This document shows positions 16,930 to 24,112 of a stretch of DNA of 37,104 nucleotides, piece after piece. Numbering within the stretch: position 1 is the first letter of the stretch; each line of letters opens with the position of its first letter. The notes beneath the pieces were generated by a model that made no database searches, was not told the origin of the DNA, and saw nothing but the letters and a program-made list of their open reading frames with translations. The position numbers were made by a program, and so were the translations under genes. Location of the stretch: contig NZ_JAMGBF010000153.1 in the NCBI RefSeq assembly GCF_023516615.1, positions 1 to 37,104 on the forward strand. The letters are read 5' to 3'. The stretch comes from Streptomyces panaciradicis. GTDB lineage: Bacteria; Actinomycetota; Actinomycetes; Streptomycetales; Streptomycetaceae.

Positions 16930-17814
16930 ATGGCCGAGATCATCCAGCGGGACGGGACCTGGGCCTTCGACGGCACCACGGTGCGGATCACGCCGGGCCT
17001 GCACCGCTCCGTGCCGCTGTTCCGGCAGACGTACGGCGAGGTCTCCGTGCCCCTCGAGGCGATCGCGGGCGTGGTCTTCGAGCCGGAACGCAAGCGGGGG
17101 CGGCTGCGGATGCGGCTGCGTGAGGGCGCCGATCCGCTGCTGCAGGCGACGGGCGGACGGCTGCCGGACCCGGCCGACCCCTACCGGCTGGTGGTGGACG
17201 CCGACCGGGCCGGGGTCGCGGAGTACGTCGCCGAGGAGATCCGCCGGGCGCTGCTGCTGGACCAGATCCCCAAGGAGCCGACCCGGACGTATCTGCTGCC
17301 GGGTCCGCCGGTCCCGGTCTCGGTGCGCTCCTCCGACGGGACGGTCTCCTTCGACGGCGGCCAGGTGCGCATCGACTGGGCCGACACCTCGGACCGGGTC
17401 AAGCGGGCGACGGGGCCGCGGATCATCGCCGTCGGCGACCTGGTGCAGGTCGAGTGGCTGCCCAACTCCGGTTACGAGGACGGCTTCCTGCGGTTCGTGA
17501 CGCGGGAGACGGTGTTCTCCAAGCTGCCGCCGGAGAAGGACCCGTACGCCCTGGACCTGTGGGGCAGCTCGCGCCGCGATCTGCTGACCGCGCTGGTCGC
17601 CACCGCGGTCACCGCCCGCCTGCCGCACCCCTCCACCCGGGATGCCGTCGACCGGGCCGACCGGCCGCGGCTCGCCGGCACGCTGCCGCCGTCCGCCGAC
17701 CACCACGACGTGCTTCTGCGCAGGCTGCGGGAGTTGGGCGAACTCCACCGGGAGGGGGTGCTCACGGACGAGGAGTTCGCGATGACGAAGGCGGCGGTGC
17801 TGCGGGGGTTCTAG
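16930..17814 (+). CDS. DUF4429 domain protein with C-terminal SHOCT motif
   Basis: 294 residues. Two repeats of the DUF4429 fold, a PH-like beta domain, are visible: residues 7-95 (GTWAFDGTTVRITPG ... YRLVVDADRAGVAEYVAEEIRRAL) and 112-225 (GTVSFDGGQVRIDWAD ... LRFVTRETVFSKLPPEKDPYALDLWG, only parts quoted). The last 30 residues are a SHOCT motif (LLRRLRELGELHREGVLTDEEF), a short helical oligomerisation or recognition element. Such proteins are common in Streptomyces and have no assigned biochemical role. No signal peptide or membrane segment; cytoplasmic. The start ATG has only a weak purine-rich GAGAA upstream. It converges on the class II aldolase gene across 23 bp holding a short hairpin. 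Confidence 0.88.
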   Translation: MAEIIQRDGTWAFDGTTVRITPGLHRSVPLFRQTYGEVSVPLEAIAGVVFEPERKRGRLRMRLREGADPLLQATGGRLPDPADPYRLVVDADRAGVAEYVAEEIRRALLLDQIPKEPTRTYLLPGPPVPVSVRSSDGTVSFDGGQVRIDWADTSDRVKRATGPRIIAVGDLVQVEWLPNSGYEDGFLRFVTRETVFSKLPPEKDPYALDLWGSSRRDLLTALVATAVTARLPHPSTRDAVDRADRPRLAGTLPPSADHHDVLLRRLRELGELHREGVLTDEEFAMTKAAVLRGF

Positions 17815-17829
17815 GGCGACACACGCCCT
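17813..17829. terminator. Short hairpin at convergent gene ends
   Basis: AGGGCG (17813-17818) pairs with CGCCCT (17824-17829) over a 5-nt loop. It overlaps the DUF4429 gene stop codon and ends 8 bp before the aldolase stop. Confidence 0.4.
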
Positions 17830-17837
17830 GGCCGCCC

Positions 17838-18647
17838 TCAGCTCAGCAGGTCGGGTTCGCTGCGGCTGATGTCCTGCCACATGGGCTGGTAGTTGATCCA
17901 CGCCACCAGGTCGCCGCCGAGCTGTTCGCGGGTGGCCGACGCCAGTTTGTGGTCGATGAGGAGGGGCCGGCCGGCCGCCTTGGCGGTGAGCTGGACCTGC
18001 GCGGAGCGTTCCATGGACACGAACCACCAGGCGGCCGCGTCCACCGAGTCGCCGACCGTCAGCAGTCCGTGGTTGCGCAGCACCAGCGCCTTGCGGGAGC
18101 CGAGCGCGGCGGCGACGCGGCGGCCCTCCTCGGCGTCGACGGCGACGCCGGTGTAGGCGTCGTAGAGGGCGTGGTCCTCGTAGAACGCGCAGCTCTCCTG
18201 CGTGATGGGGTCCAGGAGGTCGCCGAGCGCGGACAGGGCGCGGCCGCCCACCGAGTGGCAGTGGGCGACGGCGACGACGTCCGGGCGGGCGGCGTGGACC
18301 TGGGCGTGCACGGTGAAGGCGGCCTGGTTGACGTGGTAGCGGCCCTCGACGACCTGGCCGTCGGAGTTGGCGAGCACCAGGTCGCTCACGGTGACGTGCT
18401 TGAAGGACATGCCGAAGGGGTTGACCCAGAAGCAGTCCGAGAACTCGGGGTCGCGGGCCGTTATGTGCCCGGAGACGCCGTCCTCGAAGCCGAGCCGCCC
18501 GAAGATCCGCAGCGCGCCGGCGAGGCGTTCCTTGCGGTGCCGGCGTTCGTCGTCGACCGAGTCGTGCATGGGCGGCATCGCGAACCGCAGCCGGTCGGTC
18601 GGGAGCGGCGGGGGCGGGGTGGGTCCGGCGCCGGGGGTCCCGTGCAT
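17838..18647 (-). CDS. Class II aldolase/adducin family protein
   Basis: 269 residues. After a Pro-rich start the class II aldolase core runs from about 40 to 250. Zinc-binding histidines fit H129 and H131 in VAHCHSVGG and H193 in LRNHGLLTVG; the phosphate/glycine loop GVSGHITARDP is at 57-67. The family includes fuculose- and rhamnulose-phosphate aldolases, ribulose-phosphate 4-epimerase and decarboxylating members; the substrate cannot be predicted here. The protein resembles the adducin-like members with the segment FWVNPFGMSF rather than the sugar aldolases of known operons. The start is fixed by GGAGGA 5 nt upstream on the minus strand. It stands alone, with no sugar kinase or transporter nearby, so a catabolic pathway is not indicated. 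Confidence 0.88.
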   Translation of the reverse strand: MHGTPGAGPTPPPPLPTDRLRFAMPPMHDSVDDERRHRKERLAGALRIFGRLGFEDGVSGHITARDPEFSDCFWVNPFGMSFKHVTVSDLVLANSDGQVVEGRYHVNQAAFTVHAQVHAARPDVVAVAHCHSVGGRALSALGDLLDPITQESCAFYEDHALYDAYTGVAVDAEEGRRVAAALGSRKALVLRNHGLLTVGDSVDAAAWWFVSMERSAQVQLTAKAAGRPLLIDHKLASATREQLGGDLVAWINYQPMWQDISRSEPDLLS

Positions 18648-18706
18648 GTTCTTCCTCCAGCACTGGGTTGCGTTACGGGGCGGAAGTTACCTGCGGTCCG
18701 CTCAGG

Positions 18707-18722
18707 AGAACAGAGATGTTCT
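18707..18722. promoter_or_regulatory. Perfect 6-4-6 inverted repeat in divergent region
   Basis: AGAACAGAGATGTTCT is perfectly symmetric and unusually AT-rich for this chromosome. It lies 60 bp upstream of the class II aldolase start and 93 bp upstream of the small membrane protein gene, in the 168-bp divergent gap; an operator for a dimeric regulator is the natural reading. Confidence 0.4.
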
Positions 18723-18815
18723 GTAAAGATGACGCGCGCAACCGTTCCGGGTGCTCGAGGGTCTGAGATGCGGAACTACAGATTCAGCGTCGTTTTTCAG
18801 CCACCGGAGCCCTTC

Positions 18816-19442
18816 ATGAGCCAAGCCGAACGTCACCTCACCAGCCTCATGCGGCAGCTGGCGAACCGGGATCACGTCGAGCTGGTCCACCCCTTCTCCG
18901 ACCTGAAGAGCTTCGCCGCGCTGGTCTACGTCGCCGAGTGCTTCGGCTTCCGCTACGTCGGCGTCCGCCTCGTCGGCCGCCACAAGGTGCTGCACGTGCA
19001 CCTGGTCCGCTCGGGCGAGGCCTGGGCGCAGCAGCGCGCCGCGGCCAACGCGGCCGCGTTCCCGCAGGTCGGCGCGGGTGGCGCGGTGCCCGGGATGCAC
19101 CTGAACTCGCTCACGCCGGTGCCCGAGGCACAGCCGGAGGTCGACCTGCTCACGAAGGTCATCCGGTACGACGCCATGACCGAGGCCGGCAACCCCGTGC
19201 AGCTGCGCACCATCGGGGTGGGCGCCGGGGTGCTGTTCCTGCTGCTGGCGGTGGTGACGGGGGTGTACTCCGTACTGCTGCCGCTCGCGGTCCTGACGCC
19301 TGCGTTCATGTTCGGCTCGCTGCGCGTGAACACGGCCCGCCGGGCGAAGCTGGCCGCGCAGCTGACGGCGGCGGGCTGCACGCCGGTGCGGGACGAGGCC
19401 GGGCGCGAGCGCTTCGTCCGTCCGGTTCCCTATCCGGCGTGA
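18816..19442 (+). CDS. Conserved hypothetical protein with two C-terminal membrane helices
   Basis: 208 residues from the ATG at 18816 (MSQAERHLTSLMRQLANRDHV), chosen because GGAG lies 7 nt upstream. An in-frame ATG at 18768 with GAGGG 6 nt upstream is possible, but the extra 16 codons have AT-richer codon use unlike the gene. The first 110 residues are soluble (FSDLKSFAALVYVAECFGFRYVGVRL, part quoted; then HKVLHVHLVR), followed by a Val/Pro linker and a hydrophobic hairpin at about 130-168 (LFLLLAVVTGVYSVLLPLAVL region), then a basic C-terminal domain (NTARRAKLAAQLTAAG). No known family or catalytic motif recognised. Confidence 0.75.
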   Translation: MSQAERHLTSLMRQLANRDHVELVHPFSDLKSFAALVYVAECFGFRYVGVRLVGRHKVLHVHLVRSGEAWAQQRAAANAAAFPQVGAGGAVPGMHLNSLTPVPEAQPEVDLLTKVIRYDAMTEAGNPVQLRTIGVGAGVLFLLLAVVTGVYSVLLPLAVLTPAFMFGSLRVNTARRAKLAAQLTAAGCTPVRDEAGRERFVRPVPYPA

Positions 19443-19448
19443 CCTCGC

Positions 19449-19473
19449 ATACCCGACAGAAGATGTCGGGTAT
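19449..19473. promoter_or_regulatory. Perfect 10-5-10 inverted repeat, probable operator of the PPOX-fold gene
   Basis: ATACCCGACA (19449-19458) and TGTCGGGTAT (19464-19473) are exact reverse complements around GAAGA. The repeat covers the expected -35 region of a promoter whose -10-like CACACT is at 19480-19485, which would place the transcription start at the ATG at 19492. It could also be a terminator of the upstream gene, but there is no T-tract. Confidence 0.5.
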
Positions 19474-19491
19474 CGGCGCCACACTCGCCGT

Positions 19492-19977
19492 ATGACAACG
19501 AGTCGTACGACAGCGGGCTGGGCGGACTTCGCCGCCGCCGCACCCGAGTTCGCGAAAACCGTCGAGGCCCGGTTCGGCGCCTTCACGCACCACGTCCTGG
19601 CGACCCTGCGCACGGACGGCTCCCCGCGGACCACGGGCCTTGAGGTCCGCTTCCTGAACGGGGAGCTGTGGCTGGGGATGATGCCCCACTCCCTCAAGGC
19701 CCTGGACCTGCGCCGCGACCCGCGGTTCGCGCTCCAGGCGAACCCGGGGGAAGGCCAGTCCATGGGCGGCGGCGACGTCCGGATCGCCGGCCGGGCGGTC
19801 GAGGTCGAGGACGCCGCGACCAAGGCCGCCTACGCCGAAGAGGTGGAACCGCCGGAGCCGTTCCACCTCTTCCGTGCCGTGCTGACGGAGGTCGTGCGGA
19901 CCTCCGTCGAGGACGAGAAGTACCTCGTCGTCCAGGTCTGGAAGCCCGGCGAGCCGGTGCGCACGATCAAGCGCACC

Positions 19978-19980
<3 letters not shown>
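19492..19980 (+). CDS. Pyridoxamine 5'-phosphate oxidase-fold (flavin/F420-binding) family protein
   Basis: 162 residues with the split-barrel pattern of PPOX-like proteins: HHVLATLRTDGSPRTTGLEVRF (part of residues 24-46), ELWLGMMPHSLKALDLRRDPRFALQ, and a C-terminal strand KYLVVQVWKPGE. Family members bind FMN, F420 or haem-related ligands and act as small oxidoreductases (family knowledge); which cofactor is used here is not clear. No Shine-Dalgarno sequence precedes the ATG, and a -10-like CACACT lies 7 bp upstream, so the mRNA may be leaderless. The perfect inverted repeat at 19449-19473 suggests control by a dedicated repressor. The stop codon forms the base of a hairpin shared with the guaA stop. 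Confidence 0.85.
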
Positions 19981-21570
<1,590 letters not shown>

Positions 21571-21611
21571 GGGTTGCCTTCCGGCGGTGAGCGAGGGTGT
21601 GTGTGCGGCCG

Positions 21612-21617
21612 AGTCTA
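21612..21617 (-). promoter_or_regulatory. -10 element of guaA promoter
   Basis: TAGACT on the minus strand (complement of AGTCTA) matches the Streptomyces housekeeping -10 consensus. The transcription start would be near 21605, giving a leader of about 35 nt. No good -35 is visible 16-18 bp upstream. Confidence 0.5.
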
Positions 21618-21682
21618 CCGGGCCCGGCGGGGCCCTTACCTGGGCGAGCTCCCGCAGGTCCCGTCTCAGGATGCGAACCGTC

Positions 21683-21711
21683 TTGGACACCCCCGCGCGG
21701 CACGGCATACT
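21683..21711 (+). promoter_or_regulatory. Promoter of the chorismate mutase leader transcript
   Basis: TTGGAC (21683-21688) and CATACT (21706-21711) are spaced exactly 17 bp. Six bases after the -10 comes the ATG of a short open frame at 21718, so transcription probably starts at or within a base or two of that ATG. Confidence 0.55.
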
Positions 21712-21717
21712 GACCGC

Positions 21718-21789
21718 ATGCCTCAGCACACGACCTTCCTCTTTACCTATGGCGACCGGCCCACCGGCTGCCATGGTCGTGCCGCTTGA
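21718..21789 (+). CDS. Probable leaderless regulatory leader peptide of chorismate mutase
   Basis: 23 codons starting MPQHTTFLFTYGDRPTG and ending in TGA at 21787-21789. No Shine-Dalgarno sequence precedes it, and the promoter at 21683-21711 places the transcription start on its ATG. It contains Phe-Leu-Phe-Thr-Tyr at positions 7-11, with the codons TTT and TAT, both rare in this GC-rich genome. Phe and Tyr are the end products of the pathway entered by chorismate mutase. The Tyr codon directly abuts a hairpin (21749-21774: ATGGC/GCCAT around CCGG/CCGG), and a perfect 12-bp hairpin follows 20 nt after the stop. The arrangement is that of an amino-acid attenuator; function is inferred. Confidence 0.5.
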   Translation: MPQHTTFLFTYGDRPTGCHGRAA

Positions 21790-21809
21790 GCAACTGACGA
21801 GCGACTTCC

Positions 21810-21844
21810 CAGGCGCCCCGGGCCGACAAGGTCCGGGGCGCCTG
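21810..21844 (+). terminator. Attenuator-type hairpin between leader peptide and chorismate mutase
   Basis: CAGGCGCCCCGG (21810-21821) and CCGGGGCGCCTG (21833-21844) form a perfect 12-bp GC stem with an 11-nt loop. It ends 57 nt before the chorismate mutase ATG, so it lies within the transcript and not at a gene end. No T-tract follows. Confidence 0.55.
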
Positions 21845-21901
21845 CCGTTCGCGGACCCTGCCGATCCGGGGCACCTGCTTCGACCCTTCGAGGAGCCCCG
21901 C

Positions 21902-22183
21902 ATGACCGCCATCGACGTGACCGGCGCCCGTACCCCCGAGGCCGCGGACGTGATCACCGGCGCCCGTGAGCGCATCGACGCGCTCGACGACCGGATCATC
22001 GGCCTGATCCAGGAACGGATGGCCGTGTCGGCCGTGATCCAGGAGGCGCGGATCACCTCCGGCGGACGCCGCGTGAACCTCTCGCGCGAGATGGACGTCC
22101 TGAACCACTACAGCGAGGCCCTCGGCAGGCCCGGCACCGCCCTCGCGATGACCCTGCTCGAACTGTGCCGCGGTCGCATCTGA
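21902..22183 (+). CDS. Chorismate mutase, AroQ class
   Basis: 93 residues, all-helical AroQ-type monofunctional chorismate mutase. The first helix holds AREERIDALD-like GARERIDALDDRIIGLIQERM with the two conserved Arg residues; EARITSGGRRVNLSREMDVL covers the loop and second helix, and LAMTLLELCRGRI the third. It rearranges chorismate to prephenate, the committed step to Phe and Tyr, in the cytoplasm. The Lys normally seen in the active site of E. coli AroQ is replaced by Arg in EARI, as I recall for other actinomycete enzymes. Start fixed by AGGAG (21891-21895), 6 nt upstream. The gene is preceded by the leader peptide and hairpin and probably monocistronic. Confidence 0.92.
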   Translation: MTAIDVTGARTPEAADVITGARERIDALDDRIIGLIQERMAVSAVIQEARITSGGRRVNLSREMDVLNHYSEALGRPGTALAMTLLELCRGRI

Positions 22184-22222
22184 GTTCGCATGCCCTCTCA
22201 CCCGTACGGCGCGTGACCGCCC

Positions 22223-22253
22223 CGCGGACCGCTTCGTTGGTGGGGTGTCCGCG
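22223..22253. terminator. Hairpin after chorismate mutase
   Basis: CGCGGAC (22223-22229) pairs with GTCCGCG (22247-22253), 40 nt after the chorismate mutase stop. It may terminate that gene, and from the other strand it could end a minus-strand small RNA. Confidence 0.45.
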
Positions 22254-22292
22254 CCAGCCAGGGGCGGGCCCGAAAGAACCACGCGTGGCTTG

Positions 22293-22451
22293 CTGGAGCG
22301 ATGAGACGTACGGGTCGTGCCGTACGTCGTGGGACCTCGCTCCAGGGTTGTGACCGGACGGCAGGGGACAGCAGCCCGGTCACCCCGTAACGGTCGGCTC
22401 CGGGGACGCCCGGGGCCGACCGGCGGAAAATGCAAAAATGCACAACCCTGG
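22293..22451. ncRNA. Candidate structured RNA in ORF-free region
   Basis: Several long perfect helices are packed here. CTGGAGCGA (22293-22301) pairs with TCGCTCCAG (22337-22345) around GACGTACGG (22305-22313) with CCGTACGTC (22320-22328). CCAGGGTTGTG (22342-22352) pairs with CACAACCCTGG (22441-22451), enclosing a 14-bp stem CGGTCGGCTCCGGG (22391-22404) with 22409-22422 and loop GACG. The first outer helix and the long-range helix share CCAG at 22342-22345, so they compete. An A-rich tract (AAAATGCAAAAATGC) lies at 22427-22441. No known Rfam family was recognised. Strand is uncertain; a minus-strand promoter is the better candidate. Confidence 0.35.
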
Positions 22452-22456
22452 GTCAA
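22427..22456 (-). promoter_or_regulatory. Candidate minus-strand promoter inside the structured region
   Basis: On the minus strand TTGACC (22456-22451) is followed after 18 bp by CATTTT (22432-22427), in an AT-rich patch that stands out from its surroundings. Transcription would begin near 22420 and read leftward through the 14-bp hairpin and the 22293-22345 hairpin towards the 3' end of chorismate mutase. Confidence 0.35.
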
Positions 22457-22558
22457 ACGGTTGCGGAGGCCGCGTCCATCCAGCACGATGCGTAGAAAGC
22501 CCAAGTCCCCTCGCAGTCAACCGCATTGCCCGTCCCCCAGCACTGCCAGAGGTCCATA

Positions 22559-22610
22559 CCCTCCGTGCGCCCCATGGGCGCCGGGGAGGCGACCCAGGGC
22601 GCTCGGAGGG
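22559..22610. other. 52-nt near-perfect compound hairpin
   Basis: CCCTCCG (22559-22565) pairs with CGGAGGG (22604-22610), one T-T mismatch follows, GCGCCC (22567-22572) pairs with GGGCGC (22597-22602), and an inner TGGGCGCC (22575-22582) pairs with GGCG-A-CCCA (22588-22596) with one bulged A. About 21 base pairs in all. Purpose unknown; it is too elaborate for a simple terminator and lies far from both gene ends. Confidence 0.5.
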
Positions 22611-22651
22611 CACACGAGACAAGCGGCGCAACCCCCCGGCGCCGCTCCCAG

Positions 22652-22720
22652 GCACCGACGCTGCCCTGACGTCGGTGCTGACGAAAGAAGGGCCCCGCGG
22701 CCGCGTCCGCGGGGCCCTTC
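22652..22720. terminator. Tandem terminator hairpins downstream of the single-TM protein gene
   Basis: GAAGGGCCCCGCGG (22687-22700) with CCGCGGGGCCCTTC (22707-22720) forms a perfect 14-bp stem, 14 nt beyond the stop of the minus-strand gene at 22734. A second stem, GCACCGACG (22652-22660) with CGTCGGTGC (22670-22678), lies just beyond. Together they can also stop plus-strand transcription. Confidence 0.75.
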
Positions 22721-22733
22721 GCATGTCCTGGCC

Positions 22734-23897
22734 TCAGACCCGGGACACCGTCCCGCAGCCCTCGCCGCGGTCCTCCCCGATGCCCTTGCTGCGGTCGTAG
22801 GGGTCGGTGGTGGGCCCGCTCGGCGGCGCGCCCGTCGGGCCGTCCGCGCCGAACGACGGGTGCAGGTAGCCGTCGTAGACGTCGCAGGCCGAGTTGCCGA
22901 CCCGCTGGTCGTAACGGCGGACGGCGATCTTGCCCGGGGTGACCCGGTACTTGGCCGGGTCGGACATCTCGATGTCGAGGACGCGGCGCACGATGGTGCG
23001 GGTGACCTCCGTCGAACCGCCCGCCCTGACCACCGGGTAGACGAAGGTGTAGTCGGCGTGGATCGCGACGGACGCCTGCTCGCCGGCCTTGAACGTGATG
23101 CGGCCGCGGGTCTTCACGACGTCCCCGACGAGCTTGATCTCGGCGGGGTCGAAGCGGCTGAACATCGACAGCGGGTCGTGCTCGCGGTCGGGCTTGCGCA
23201 GGGACGTGTTCAGCCGGTCCAGCAGCTCCTTCTGGCGCGGCTCGATCACGCCGAGCGCGCCGGCGGGGCGTTCGCCGCGCAGGGTGGCCGCGTCGAGGTT
23301 GGCGTCGACCAGGAGCGTGCGGGTCTGCCGGAGCGCCTGCTCCACCTGGGCCGCGGACAGGGAGCCGACGGGGGTCGCCTTGGGCAGCACGATCCCGGCC
23401 TTCCCGTCGGCCCAGCGCTCCGCCGGGGAACCGGCGAACGGGCGGACGAGCGTGGGGGTTTCGGGGTCCGCCGAGGAGGGCGCGGCGGTCGGGGCGGCGG
23501 TCTCGGCGGGCAGCGGCGAGGCGGCGGACGCTTCCGCGTCCCCCGCGCCGAAGGGGTCGCCCGGCACCAGCGACGGCTTCATGGCGACGACGGCCACGGC
23601 GGCGGCCAGCAGCACGCCGAGCACCGCCCAGCCCTTGCGGGGACCGGGCTTGCGCCCGCTCGTGGCGGGCCCGGTGCGCCAGCCGGCCGGCGACTCGCCC
23701 CGCGCCTCCTGCTGCCGCAGCCGCTCGGTGACCATGCGGGCCCGCGCGGACGGCTCCTTTGGGGCGGAGCCGTGGTCCCGGAGGAACTTCTCCCAGACCT
23801 CGTCGGGTACGGACGGTTCCCCGCCGGAACCCGGTCTCGGCTCGTCGGACGGTGTGTCGGCCACGGCGCCGGCCCTTTCTGCGTCACTCGACGTCAT
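22734..23897 (-). CDS. Single-pass membrane protein, function unknown
   Basis: 387 residues from the ATG at 23897 (MTSSDAERAGAVADTP); further upstream in-frame codons run through a region with unlike composition, so this start is preferred although no strong Shine-Dalgarno is seen. Residues 1-88 are cytoplasmic with VPDEVWEKFLRDHG, a transmembrane helix lies at about 89-106, then a Pro/Ala/Thr-rich linker and an extracellular domain (about 150-387) containing TRTLLVDANLDAATLRGE, KPDREHDPLSMFSRFDPAEIKLVG (parts), and two Cys near the end (NSACDVYDG, EGCGTVSRV) that could form a disulfide. No family recognised. Followed by a strong terminator; divergent from the LAETG protein gene. Confidence 0.85.
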   Translation of the reverse strand: MTSSDAERAGAVADTPSDEPRPGSGGEPSVPDEVWEKFLRDHGSAPKEPSARARMVTERLRQQEARGESPAGWRTGPATSGRKPGPRKGWAVLGVLLAAAVAVVAMKPSLVPGDPFGAGDAEASAASPLPAETAAPTAAPSSADPETPTLVRPFAGSPAERWADGKAGIVLPKATPVGSLSAAQVEQALRQTRTLLVDANLDAATLRGERPAGALGVIEPRQKELLDRLNTSLRKPDREHDPLSMFSRFDPAEIKLVGDVVKTRGRITFKAGEQASVAIHADYTFVYPVVRAGGSTEVTRTIVRRVLDIEMSDPAKYRVTPGKIAVRRYDQRVGNSACDVYDGYLHPSFGADGPTGAPPSGPTTDPYDRSKGIGEDRGEGCGTVSRV

Positions 23898-24112
23898 CGA
23901 AGCATGCGAACCGCCGTATTCGTCGAACTGGAGTCGTTCGAACTGTGGGTCGCCTGTCGAGCAGCAGAGCGTACGTGATCCAGGGCACATAAAAAATCTG
24001 TGAAGGCGGGCACAACCCTTCCCACGGCTCACTGATCCAACTCTGCGAACAAGGGCCACAAACCCGCGCCCCACACGCGGAGCCCTCCACACTGGACTCC
24101 TTGAGGTTTTCG

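Noticed and set aside
16905..16932. TTGACC-18-TATGGC promoter at the DUF4429 gene start
   Set aside because: The -10 would overlap the start codon and transcription would begin inside the gene.
18707..18722. LexA (SOS) box
   Set aside because: The actinobacterial LexA site needs GAAC and GTTC half-sites 4 bp apart; here they are 6 bp apart.
22184..22733. tRNA, tmRNA, RNase P RNA or 6S-type RNA in the gene-free stretch
   Set aside because: No T-loop GTTCRANNC with matching stems, no RNase P core sequence and no tmRNA tag frame could be found.
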